Source: Candidatus Brachybacter algidus | GTDB lineage: Bacteria > Bacteroidota > Bacteroidia > Chitinophagales > Saprospiraceae | Direction of reading: 5' to 3' | Assembly (NCBI GenBank): GCA_016711705.1 | Contig: JADJSK010000013.1 | Location: 62,001-126,000 of the forward strand | DNA: 64,000 nt | Shown: positions 36,404-44,921 of the stretch, piece after piece | Layout of the letters: each line of letters starts with the position of its first letter | Numbering within the stretch: position 1 is the first letter of the stretch | Notes under the pieces: model-generated | Told to the model about the DNA's origin: nothing | The model's input: the letters and a program-made list of their open reading frames with translations, nothing else | Databases searched by the model: none | Made by a program: the position numbers and the translations under genes

Positions 36404-37487
36404 CATTAATAATATACGGCCTAGTGCTGAATCCCGCTACAAACAGGAATTGGAAGTGCTCGCCAAACATGATAAATTTGAAAAGCCGGCAGGTTGGAAA
36501 CTTTCTCCAAGAGCTGTCATTTTCTATCTCACGGGTGGTAAACTCACAGACAAGATTACTATTGAACCTAAATATCTTGGCGACCGAAAATTGCTGGAAC
36601 TATGCATCGCAACCTTACTTACAGATCGTGGATTGCTGCTAATGGGTCTGCCGGGAACAGCTAAATCATGGCTATCTGAACATTTGTCTGCGGCTATTTC
36701 CGGCATCTCTACTTCCATGATCCAGGGCACTGTCGGCATGGATGAGAACCAGTTAAAATACCATTGGAATTACGCAGAACTACTTCAGAACGGGCCCTCA
36801 GAAAAGGCATTGGTGAAAAGTCCTGTACTCCGTTCTATGGAGGCCGGTGTCATCTGTCGGATCGAAGAGTTGACAAGGATGCCGACTGAAGTTCAAGATA
36901 TTCTGATCACAGTACTTTCAGAAAAAATGATGTCAATACCTGAATTAAACAAGGAAGTATTTGCTCAAAAGGGATTTAATATCATTGCTACTGCCAATGA
37001 CAGGGATAAAGGAGTTCATGACCTATCAGCGGCATTAAGAAGAAGATTTAACATTGTTTATTTGTCCATGCCGGCTACTTTACAGGAAGAAATAGATATT
37101 ATACATTTCCGGCTAAGACAGATACAAGAAGACCTTGGATTGGATAAATTTAAAATTCCACTTGAGCAACTTTCTGATCTGGTCACTATTTTCAGAGAAT
37201 TGCGCAATGGAAGTACAGAAGACAAAAAAAATAAAATAAAATCTCCTGGCAGTTCTCTTTCAACTGCGGAGGTACTTTCTGTCATCCAAACTGGTATTCA
37301 ACACTCTATTCATTTTGGTGATGGCAAGCTGGGGCCGGAGGATGTGGCTTCCTCAATACATTCTACTATCGTTAAAGATCTCAAACAGGATCAAGGTGCT
37401 TGGGAGGAATACCTAGAATCCGTGATCAAGAATCGTAAAGGATGGAAAATGTGGTATGATGCATTTAAGGCGGATGGATCGTTATAA
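36393..37487 (+). CDS. MoxR-type AAA+ ATPase
   Basis: A 364-residue cytosolic ATPase. Walker A GLPGTAKS (85-92), Walker B-like VICRIEELTRM (about 153-163), sensor 1 IIATANDRDKG and an arginine-finger region AALRRRFNIVY. The N-terminal extension of about 60 residues includes RAVIFYLTGGKL. MoxR ATPases remodel or insert cofactors into partner complexes, usually with a VWA-domain protein. No VWA gene is adjacent here, only the overlapping DUF5691-like partner. The client is unknown. Confidence 0.85.
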   Translation: MENNINNIRPSAESRYKQELEVLAKHDKFEKPAGWKLSPRAVIFYLTGGKLTDKITIEPKYLGDRKLLELCIATLLTDRGLLLMGLPGTAKSWLSEHLSAAISGISTSMIQGTVGMDENQLKYHWNYAELLQNGPSEKALVKSPVLRSMEAGVICRIEELTRMPTEVQDILITVLSEKMMSIPELNKEVFAQKGFNIIATANDRDKGVHDLSAALRRRFNIVYLSMPATLQEEIDIIHFRLRQIQEDLGLDKFKIPLEQLSDLVTIFRELRNGSTEDKKNKIKSPGSSLSTAEVLSVIQTGIQHSIHFGDGKLGPEDVASSIHSTIVKDLKQDQGAWEEYLESVIKNRKGWKMWYDAFKADGSL

Positions 37488-37549
37488 GATGTCTTTAATG
37501 TGTGTATAATAAATTGCACAAAGGGAAAAAGAAAAGACTTACCGAACAA

Positions 37550-37623
37550 AGATTCCTCGCTCCGCCGGAATGACGTTATGTCAAATCAAAGATTCTGTCA
37601 TTCCGACTGAAGGGAGGAATCTG
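37550..37623. repeat. Inverted-repeat element (AGATTCCTCGCTCC...GGAGGAATCT type)
   Basis: AGATTCCTCGCTCCGCCGG followed by AATGAC on the left faces GTCATTCCGACTGAAGGGAG followed by GAATCT on the right, an imperfect palindrome of about 70 bp. It is of the widespread 'TCATTCCG' intergenic type. It sits alone in the 299-bp gap after the MoxR gene. Confidence 0.8.
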
Positions 37624-37786
37624 CCAATTAAAAATCAACTAATATATTCGTATCCATTTTTTTATAAATTATTTATTAAAATATTTAACTTGTTGTGCAT
37701 TTAGTTATACACACGTAAGTAATCATTTTTTAAGCTTCTTACTTTTTATTGCTAATTTAGCCGCTTAATTTTTATACAATATCAAT

Positions 37787-39175
37787 ATGCGCTTTTTTAC
37801 ATTTTTTGTTTTTTCTACAATTTTCTTCAATCTCAACGCCCAGGAATTCCAAAAAAATAACATCGAACTGCTTGGTAGATGGACAGTTCCGGCTGACAAA
37901 GAAGCAGAATATGGGACTGTTTTTAGTAGTTGCTATGGCTATGAGCAGGGCGGAAGAGAGTATGCCATTATAGGATGTGGTAACGGTACGATATATGTTG
38001 ATATCACAAAACCTAAAAGTCCTGTTTTCTCAGATTTTGTTCCAAGTAGAGTAAAAAATGCAACGTGGAGGGAATACAAAACTTATAAAAATTATGCATA
38101 TCAGGTAAGTGATGATGGCGGAGATAATCATTTTGATATTGTGGATCTCTCTTATTTACCTGATAGCGTTCACGTGGTATATTCAGGAAGTAAAGAATAT
38201 TTTAAGACAGGTCATACTATTTTTATGGACGGGTCGAATATGTACATTGGGCTTCACAATCATACTTCAATGTCAGTATTCAGTCTAAAGGAAGATCCTA
38301 CTAATCCTAAATTTCTACGTTTTCTAAGTGATGACTATCCGGGCGATGTGCATGATATGTTTGTAAGAAATGACACGGTCTATGCTTCCAAAGGATGGGA
38401 TGGAGCGCTTCAGATTCTTGAGTTTAAAAACAATAGATTTATAGAAATAGGTAATTTCTCTAACTATCCATTCGTAGGTTATAATCACAGTAGTTGGTTG
38501 ACTCCGGACGGCAAGACCTTAATTTTTACGGATGAGGTACCTGGTGCGCTGCCTGCCAAATCACTGGATGTAACTGATCCTGCGAATCCGGTTTTGGTGG
38601 ATACTTTTTATTCGCAGTCTGGAAAAGCAACTCTGCACAATCCATTTGAAGGATTTAATAACACGTTTGTGATGGCAAGCTATGAAGACGGTGTTCAGGT
38701 ATTTGATTATTCTGATCCTAAGGAGATAAAGTTGAGAGGATTTTTTGATACGCATTGGCAATCAGATGCAGCAGGGTCTACCGGTGGGTATAGCGGTACC
38801 TGGAGCGTATACACGCCACTTCCCAGCAAAAATATGATAGCTGTGGATAGACAGAATGGCCTCTTTGTATTGGATGCGACTGCGGCTTATTATCCTGAAG
38901 TCTCAAAAAGTAAAGATTTAAAAGATGCTATTAAAATGGTTTCTTTTCCAAATCCTGCTATGGATAATTTCAGATTGCAGCTACCTGAACAAATGGATGG
39001 AAGCGCTGAAGTGAAAATTTATAATACTGCAGGAAACTTAGTTTATCAAAATATTTTTGATGTTAATAGGTTAAGAAATCATGCTTTTGCAACAAGAAAT
39101 TGGGCTAGCGGTATTTATTTTGTTCAATTAAGCAATAAAGGAAAATATTACATTAGCGAACAAGCCATCCGTTAA
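37787..39175 (+). CDS. Choice-of-anchor-B-type secreted LVIVD-repeat protein with T9SS domain (paralogue 1)
   Basis: A 462-residue exported protein. Signal peptide about 1-19 (ending NLNAQ). Residues about 25-370 are LVIVD-like repeats forming a beta-propeller (YAIIGCGNGTIYVDITKPKS, AYQVSDDGGDNHFDIVDLSY, HNHTSMSVFSL). Residues about 385-462 are a T9SS sorting domain (VSFPNPAMDNFRLQLPEQ ... SGIYFVQLSNKGKYYISEQAIR). A near-identical architecture follows 24 nt downstream, clearly a tandem duplicate. It is probably surface-exposed; ligand unknown. Confidence 0.88.
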   Translation: MRFFTFFVFSTIFFNLNAQEFQKNNIELLGRWTVPADKEAEYGTVFSSCYGYEQGGREYAIIGCGNGTIYVDITKPKSPVFSDFVPSRVKNATWREYKTYKNYAYQVSDDGGDNHFDIVDLSYLPDSVHVVYSGSKEYFKTGHTIFMDGSNMYIGLHNHTSMSVFSLKEDPTNPKFLRFLSDDYPGDVHDMFVRNDTVYASKGWDGALQILEFKNNRFIEIGNFSNYPFVGYNHSSWLTPDGKTLIFTDEVPGALPAKSLDVTDPANPVLVDTFYSQSGKATLHNPFEGFNNTFVMASYEDGVQVFDYSDPKEIKLRGFFDTHWQSDAAGSTGGYSGTWSVYTPLPSKNMIAVDRQNGLFVLDATAAYYPEVSKSKDLKDAIKMVSFPNPAMDNFRLQLPEQMDGSAEVKIYNTAGNLVYQNIFDVNRLRNHAFATRNWASGIYFVQLSNKGKYYISEQAIR

Positions 39176-39199
39176 TCTTATACTTTTAAAAAAGAAAAA

Positions 39200-40561
39200 A
39201 TGAAACTGTTCAACATAATTATTACGGTAGTATTGGCTTTCAACTTGAATGCTCAAGACTATGATCACGTCAATATAGATCTACTTGGTACCTGGGCTAT
39301 ACCAGCTGATAAGACTCAGGAATTTGGCGATCATTATAGCTCATGCTGGGGATACGCGCAGAATGGCAGAGAGTACGCCATTGTAGGTTGTGCCAATGGC
39401 ACAGCTTATATAGATGTCACAGATGCAGCAAAGCCTGTCTTTGTTGACTTTGTGACAAGCAAGATTAAAAATGCCATCTGGAGAGAATATAAGACTTATA
39501 AAAATTATGCTTATCAGGTTAGTGATGATGGTGGTCCAAATCATTTTGACATCATAGACCTTTCTTACCTTCCTGACAGTGTGCATGTAGCTTATACAGG
39601 TAATGATATTTTTAGGATAGCCCATACCATTTTTATTGATGGAACCAGAATGTACAGAGGTGGTAATATGAAAATATATGACCTAAGTAAGGATCCCGTC
39701 AAACCTGAATTGTTGTTGGACAATACAATTGGATATGTTCATGATATGTTTGTAAAAAATGATACGGTATATGCTTCTCAGGGGAATAATGGCCTATTTA
39801 TCTATGAATTTAAAGACAATAAAGAACTGAATCTTATAGGTTCATTTACAAATTATCCTTACGCAGGATATAACCACAGCAGTATTTTAACTCCTGACGG
39901 CAAGACATTGATTGTGACTGATGAGGTTCCTGGAAGTCTTCCGGGAAAATCTGTTGATGTAACTGACCTTACAAATCCGATTCTTATAGATACATTCTAT
40001 ACACAGTCAGGCAAGGCAACTTTGCACAACCCATTTCTTGCACCCAATAATACATTTGTGATGGCGAGCTATCTGGATGGCATACAGGTGTATGATTATG
40101 CAGATCCAAAAGAGATACATTTGAGAGGATATTTCGACACGCATTGGCAAACTGATTCTACCAATATTGATGGTGGCTATGATGGTGCCTGGAGTGCTTA
40201 TACAGAACTGCCAAGTCAGAATGTAATCGTCGTGGACATTACAAACGGTCTTTATGTGTTGGATGCATCTAAGGCTTACTATCAGGAAGTTTCTAAAACA
40301 AAATCAGTTAATAATTTAAGGATCAATACCTATCCAAATCCATCAGAAAATGGCTTCAATATTGAATTGCCAGCCTCTATCTCCGGTAGAGTAGAAGTCA
40401 AGATCTTTAGTACAAATGGATCTGTAGTATATCAAAACATCATGGATGCTGCTGTCATAAGATCACAACAGTTCACAACTTCTTCTTGGGCCAAAGGTGC
40501 TTATCTGGTGCAATTAAAGCAAAAAGATAAGGTATATCAAAGTGAGCAGGTCATAAAATAA
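39200..40561 (+). CDS. Choice-of-anchor-B-type secreted LVIVD-repeat protein with T9SS domain (paralogue 2)
   Basis: A 453-residue duplicate of the preceding gene, with the same order: signal peptide (about 1-18, ending NLNAQ), LVIVD propeller (YAIVGCANGTAYIDVTDAAK, AYQVSDDGGPNHFDIIDLSY) and T9SS sorting domain (NTYPNPSENGFNIELPAS ... KGAYLVQLKQKDKVYQSEQVIK). It is slightly shorter in the central blade region where paralogue 1 has HNHTSM. The two are co-transcribed and both intact, so both are probably expressed. Confidence 0.88.
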   Translation: MKLFNIIITVVLAFNLNAQDYDHVNIDLLGTWAIPADKTQEFGDHYSSCWGYAQNGREYAIVGCANGTAYIDVTDAAKPVFVDFVTSKIKNAIWREYKTYKNYAYQVSDDGGPNHFDIIDLSYLPDSVHVAYTGNDIFRIAHTIFIDGTRMYRGGNMKIYDLSKDPVKPELLLDNTIGYVHDMFVKNDTVYASQGNNGLFIYEFKDNKELNLIGSFTNYPYAGYNHSSILTPDGKTLIVTDEVPGSLPGKSVDVTDLTNPILIDTFYTQSGKATLHNPFLAPNNTFVMASYLDGIQVYDYADPKEIHLRGYFDTHWQTDSTNIDGGYDGAWSAYTELPSQNVIVVDITNGLYVLDASKAYYQEVSKTKSVNNLRINTYPNPSENGFNIELPASISGRVEVKIFSTNGSVVYQNIMDAAVIRSQQFTTSSWAKGAYLVQLKQKDKVYQSEQVIK

Positions 40562-40583
40562 TACCTCTGTCTTAATGACATAA

Positions 40584-40641
40584 TTTGCCGTTGACTTTAG
40601 TCAACGGACTTATGTATAATTATATCTAGGACTTTAGTCCC
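40584..40641. repeat. Third copy of the CCGTTGACT / GGACTTTAGTCC intergenic repeat
   Basis: CCGTTGACTTTAGTCAACGG (40588-40607) is a hairpin with 9-bp stem, followed 21 nt later by the palindrome GGACTTTAGTCC (40629-40640). The same two-part layout with similar spacing occurs at 23528-23580 and, reversed, at 23779-23831. It lies between two convergent genes. Confidence 0.85.
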
Positions 40642-40653
40642 CCTTGATTCTAA

Positions 40654-41418
40654 TCACAAAACGCTCTGCAGAAAATTCATGAAATCAGCCCATGATCTTT
40701 TGTCTGCATTGAAGTTGTAAGCGGCTCCTCTTGAATTGTCATCGCCAGCAGTTTTTTCTGTAAAGGCATGTACAGCATTGGCATAATAATTCATTTGCCA
40801 ATCTGCTTTCCCCTTGCGCATCTCATCCTGAAAAAGGGAGATTTCTTCTTTACTTACATATGGATCATCTGCTCCGTGGCAGATCAATAATCTTGGGAAA
40901 ATGTTTGTCACAACTCTATTTGAATCTCTGCCAAGACCTCCATGGAATGAGACTATACCTTTTACTGGCATATTGATTCTAGCAGCCTCAACAGCACCGG
41001 TTCCACCAAAACAATATCCAATGATGACGATTTTATCTTTAGAAGCACCTGATTTGATTAGTTCGTCCAATGCAAGTTGGATGCGATGTTGATATTCTGT
41101 AATATTTTTCTTGTAATAACTGGAGAGTGCACCCGCCTCTTTAGCGTCTTTTGGATAGTTTCCCTCGCCATATATATCTGCAACGAAAGTATGGTAACCC
41201 ATTTCGGATAACTTTGTGGCCACTTCCTTTTCATGGTCTTGAATACCTTTCCATGCTGGAAGGATCAATATTCCTGCCTTATTTGTTTTTTCTTTTTTGG
41301 GCGTGCCATGCAGGCCGGTCAGTTTTTGATCCTTGTCGGAATAGTTTACTGGAGTGAGTTGAGCGTAAGTATTCAGACTCATCATTGCTAAAAGCATTAT
41401 TATAAGAAATGGTTTCAT
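40654..41418 (-). CDS. Exported dienelactone hydrolase family protein
   Basis: A 254-residue alpha/beta hydrolase with a signal peptide (about 1-20, ending NTYAQ). The nucleophile is the Cys in GYCFGGTGAVE, the acid the Asp in CHGADDPYVS, and the His in YANAVHAFTE, a complete Cys-Asp-His triad typical of DLH. It also keeps the DIYGEGNYPKDAKEAG segment of exported family members. The true substrate is probably an ester or lactone, but cannot be told here. It stands alone, convergent with the anchor-B genes. Confidence 0.87.
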   Translation of the reverse strand: MKPFLIIMLLAMMSLNTYAQLTPVNYSDKDQKLTGLHGTPKKEKTNKAGILILPAWKGIQDHEKEVATKLSEMGYHTFVADIYGEGNYPKDAKEAGALSSYYKKNITEYQHRIQLALDELIKSGASKDKIVIIGYCFGGTGAVEAARINMPVKGIVSFHGGLGRDSNRVVTNIFPRLLICHGADDPYVSKEEISLFQDEMRKGKADWQMNYYANAVHAFTEKTAGDDNSRGAAYNFNADKRSWADFMNFLQSVL

Positions 41419-41660
41419 TTTATTTTATTTAGATATCTTGAACGTGTTGAACGGGGAAAAGGTTTTAGGGAAAGCTCCCACTCAAAAGAAATAATTGAAA
41501 TACATATCAGAACGCCATGACAATAGTCAGATCCCTCTTTACATCTCAAAAAAATGCCGGATCGAAGTATATTCTAGAACCTTAACAGAATAATTGGGCG
41601 TTTAATCAATCCAAAACTTTGTATATCTCTGCGATAAAAAATTTCCTTTCAGAAGCGCAC

Positions 41661-41686
41661 AAAAAAAAGAGCCACTTCTGCGACTC
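41661..41686 (-). terminator. Weak minus-strand terminator
   Basis: On the minus strand GAGTC and GGCTC (one wobble) form a 5-bp stem around an 8-nt loop, followed by eight T residues (41668-41661). The nearest minus-strand gene upstream ends at 42180, so it may end a readthrough or repeat-derived transcript. Confidence 0.45.
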
Positions 41687-41732
41687 CAATGTCATTAAGT
41701 TAAGCAATTGAAATTAATAATCTATTACTGAC

Positions 41733-41886
41733 AATATTTCGGTGCGCTGCACCTGATAGGCTAGCAATTTTATTTCTATAAATATCCCCGTGCGCTGCAC
41801 CTTTGCTTTTCTTCCAGGTGCAGCGCGCCACAATATTTCTAGAATTGGTATTAAGGCTGCTCCAAGGTGCAGCGCACCGAGATATT
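41733..41886. repeat. Palindromic array of four GGTGCGCTGCACC units
   Basis: Two forward units, GGTGCGCTGCACCT (41741-41754) and CGTGCGCTGCACCT (41789-41802), face two inverted units, AGGTGCAGCGCGCC (41816-41829) and AGGTGCAGCGCACC (41865-41878). The outermost pair extends to AATATTTC/GAGATATT, so the block can fold as nested hairpins. It is much more GC-rich than its surroundings. Confidence 0.9.
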
Positions 41887-41918
41887 TTGAATTAACATAT
41901 GGCCTTTACTTAATGACT

Positions 41919-42135
41919 CAAGTTTCGGTAGTTAAGAAACAAAGGTAGATGGCTGATGTTAGATGTTAGATGGAGTTTAGTCAATTGATTCATATTTTTT
42001 CTTTAATAGGTTTAATAGAAAAAATATTCATTTGATTGATGAAGGGACATCTAAAATCTACCTTCTAACATCTAACATTTTATTAAAATTTAAAATTCTT
42101 CTTCAAAAAAGTAGATTTGACTACCGAAACTTAAG
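41919..42135. repeat. 217-bp imperfect inverted repeat with 7-bp-period core
   Basis: CAAGTTTCGGTAG (41919-41931) faces CTACCGAAACTT (42121-42132). Inside, GATGTTAGATGTTAGATGG near 41954-41972 faces TTCTAACATCTAACATTTT near 42063-42081. The arms therefore both carry a GTTAGAT 7-bp repeat. No ORF is present. The 761-bp gap 41419-42179 holds this, the palindromic array at 41733 and a weak terminator. Confidence 0.75.
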
Positions 42136-42179
42136 TTAATGACATTGACCGCGACTCTTCTATTTCAACATTCTTTTTC

Positions 42180-42746
42180 TCAGAACTTCATTCCGACCGA
42201 TACGCTGAACATCGTAGGTTTGCTGCCAGCTTGCTGAGCATATAGATCAGTAAGTCCCCATTCGTAGTTGGCATCAAGAGAAAATATCAACACATCGATA
42301 CCGGCTCCGACATTTGCACCATAATTCCAGGTATTAAAATCCGCTTTTGCGAGATCACCTTTTTCTTTTACATTAAGCAGTTTGTTTGCTGTACCTCCGC
42401 CATGGATTCGCAGCTTGATCAACCAGGTATCGATGAGTTTAAAACCGACATTCGCAGGTATCTTCATGAAGGAAGCCTTACCTGTTTTGATATCTTTTAC
42501 ATCTTCCAGCGAGTTAATAGTTGCACCTGTATTGACATAATAAATACCGGGCTGGAAGTAAAATCGTTTTCCCAGTCTGACATCCACACCTGCCTGCCAT
42601 CCTTTATCAGCAGTGGATCGATCGATACCATCCGGACGGTCTCCAACCCACATATAGTTGATACCCACCTTTGGAGAAACGGTAAATTGTGCGTGTGAGA
42701 TAAAGGGAATGCTCAATAGGCAACAAAAAACAATTAATCTGTTCAT
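42180..42746 (-). CDS. Outer-membrane beta-barrel protein (PorT/OmpA-like 8-strand type)
   Basis: A 188-residue protein with a signal peptide (about 1-19, ending SHAQF) and alternating amphipathic strands typical of a small outer-membrane barrel, from FTVSPKVGINYMWVGD to the terminal strand TMFSVSVGMKF ending in Phe. The conserved pattern GWQAGVDVRLGKRFYFQPGIYYV matches the 'outer membrane beta-barrel protein' domain common in this phylum. It is monocistronic; specific role unknown. Confidence 0.82.
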   Translation of the reverse strand: MNRLIVFCCLLSIPFISHAQFTVSPKVGINYMWVGDRPDGIDRSTADKGWQAGVDVRLGKRFYFQPGIYYVNTGATINSLEDVKDIKTGKASFMKIPANVGFKLIDTWLIKLRIHGGGTANKLLNVKEKGDLAKADFNTWNYGANVGAGIDVLIFSLDANYEWGLTDLYAQQAGSKPTMFSVSVGMKF

Positions 42747-42854
42747 GATCTTAATTTTAATAGGTTAATTACATTCAATGAGGCGATTTCTTTACGGACA
42801 CGTTCCGTTTGAAATGCGCTTTATTCTTTTTTAAATCGTTTTAATTCATTTAAT

Positions 42855-42862
42855 TATTTTTG
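42855..42862 (+). promoter_or_regulatory. -7 element TATTTTTG upstream of the TMTC-like operon
   Basis: TATTTTTG matches the TAnnTTTG -7 motif exactly and lies 67 nt before the start at 42930. A clear -33 TTTG at 19-21 nt spacing is missing, so the assignment is tentative. Confidence 0.4.
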
Positions 42863-42929
42863 CAACCAACCGAAAAATGTGTTATTTAAGTTTAATTTAA
42901 GATTTAACCCTATTATTCCGTAATTCTGA

Positions 42930-44921
42930 ATGGCAAATGTTAAGAAAAAACACCAAGAAATAATTGCAGCATCAGCTGTGAGCAATGTATCTGTTGGAGA
43001 AAATAAATTGGCAGGATTGTTACCTAACTCATGGCTGGTATTTCTCATTGGTTTTATAGCCATAGCTTACTATGCAAATAGTATAGGCGGCACATACGTA
43101 TTGGATGATGCTATCGTCATATCAGAAAATCAGTTTACACAGCAAGGAGTAGCAGGCTGGCCCGGTATATTTGGCAATGACACCTTCTTTGGATTTTTTA
43201 AGGAAAGCGGAAAGGATCATTTAGTAGCAGGTGGTCGATACAGGCCATTATCGTTGGCTATGTTTGCATTAGAAGGTCAAATCTTTGGCTTTAAACCTAT
43301 CATCTTCCATATATTCAATTTACTATATTTTGCACTCACATGCATGTTGTTATTTGTTTTACTTAGAAAGATACTTTCCCATAAACTAGAACACAATTCT
43401 GCGCAGTTGATTGCTTTTTTCGCCGCGCTCATCTTTACAGTTCATCCCATTCATACGGAAGTGGTAGCTAACATCAAGGGAAGAGACGAGTTGTTATGTT
43501 GTCTATTTGGACTGGCAGGCACTTATTTTCTTTGGAAAGGGGCGATGGTAAATAAATTACTTCCTACCCTGGTTGCTGCTCTTTTTATGTTTTTGTCCAT
43601 GCTTTCCAAAGAAAATGGCATTGTATTTATTGCCCTGGCTCCCTTAGCTATCTGGTTTTTTTCTGATAAATCCGCAGGCAGAATTGTGATATCCTCGATT
43701 CCACTGATAGCTATTGCTGCTGTATATTTATTAATCAGACATAGTGTCCTTGGTTCTCCACCCAATAATGGCCCCATAGTCGAGTTAATGAATAACCCAT
43801 TTTTAGCCTGGACTGGAAATGGATATCTTCCTATCGATCTAAGTCAGAAATTGGCAACAATCTCGGTGACCATGGTCAGGTATCTTTGGCTGTCCATCAT
43901 TCCGTACCCACTTACCAGCGATTATTATCCAAAACAAATTGCCATTACCACTTGGTCAGACTTTATGGCCATACTTGGCGTACTCATATATGGGGCGATG
44001 ATCGTGTGGTCAATAATCAGACTTAGAAAAAAAGAAATAGCAGTTTTTGGTTTACTATTCTATTTGATCGCATTATTCCCTATGTCCAATGTATTATTTC
44101 CCGTAGGAACATTGATGTCAGAGCGTTTCCTATTCATTCCAAGTATCGGTATCAGTTTGATAATAGCTTGGTTATTATGTAAATATGTTGTTAAAAATAA
44201 GCCAACATCTAAATTAAACATTGGATTAATAGCGATTATACTAATTTTGGGCTTGAAGACGATTGCAAGAAATACAGCATGGAAGGATAATTTTACGCTT
44301 TTCACGACAGATGTTCTGGTATCTACTAATAGTGCCAAAATGCAGAACAGTGCCGGAGGTATACTTGTAGATAGTGCTTCAAGGGCAGAAGATGCTGTCA
44401 TTAAATCACAATTACTCGACGAAGCACAAGCTCACTTATTGAAGGCCATAGAGTTACATCCTTCTTATAGCAACGCGTATTTATTACTTGGAAATGCTTT
44501 TGCTTATAAGAATGATTTTGTCAATGCAGCAGGTAATTATGAACTTGCTTTGAAGTATAATTCCGGCTTTAAGGACGCCAACAATAACCTCGCTATTGCT
44601 TACAGAGAGATCGGTAAAGCGGCAGGAGAAAAGGAAGGGAATCTAGCCAAAGCACTTGAATACCTCAGAAAATCGTTAACTTTAAACCCTAAAGATCCCG
44701 AAACGAATAGATTGACAGGTGTCGCCATAGGTATGTCAGGTGCGCCTAATGATGCCTTGGCATACTTCATAGCTGCACACGAAGCAGATAAAGAGAATGC
44801 GTTCTATATGTTTGACCTTGGAAGTGCATATGCAAATATTGGCAATGCCGAAAAGGCTAAATTTTATCATGAAGAAGCGATCAGGAAGGATCCTACTTTA
44901 CAGAAAAGACTTATTAAGTGA
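42930..44921 (+). CDS. TMTC-like membrane glycosyltransferase with C-terminal TPRs
   Basis: A 663-residue inner-membrane protein. The first third has the GT-C first-loop acidic pair YVLDDAIVISEN (D59, D60), and then HPIHTEVVANIKGRDELL, a motif shared with eukaryotic TMTC O-mannosyltransferases. About 9-11 hydrophobic segments are followed by tetratricopeptide repeats (about 480-660, e.g. SYSNAYLLLGNAFAYKNDF and NPKDPETNRLTGVAIG). It probably transfers a sugar from a polyprenyl donor to an exported protein or glycan. It is the first gene of an overlapping operon, with the next start overlapping its stop by 4 nt. Confidence 0.8.
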   Translation: MANVKKKHQEIIAASAVSNVSVGENKLAGLLPNSWLVFLIGFIAIAYYANSIGGTYVLDDAIVISENQFTQQGVAGWPGIFGNDTFFGFFKESGKDHLVAGGRYRPLSLAMFALEGQIFGFKPIIFHIFNLLYFALTCMLLFVLLRKILSHKLEHNSAQLIAFFAALIFTVHPIHTEVVANIKGRDELLCCLFGLAGTYFLWKGAMVNKLLPTLVAALFMFLSMLSKENGIVFIALAPLAIWFFSDKSAGRIVISSIPLIAIAAVYLLIRHSVLGSPPNNGPIVELMNNPFLAWTGNGYLPIDLSQKLATISVTMVRYLWLSIIPYPLTSDYYPKQIAITTWSDFMAILGVLIYGAMIVWSIIRLRKKEIAVFGLLFYLIALFPMSNVLFPVGTLMSERFLFIPSIGISLIIAWLLCKYVVKNKPTSKLNIGLIAIILILGLKTIARNTAWKDNFTLFTTDVLVSTNSAKMQNSAGGILVDSASRAEDAVIKSQLLDEAQAHLLKAIELHPSYSNAYLLLGNAFAYKNDFVNAAGNYELALKYNSGFKDANNNLAIAYREIGKAAGEKEGNLAKALEYLRKSLTLNPKDPETNRLTGVAIGMSGAPNDALAYFIAAHEADKENAFYMFDLGSAYANIGNAEKAKFYHEEAIRKDPTLQKRLIK

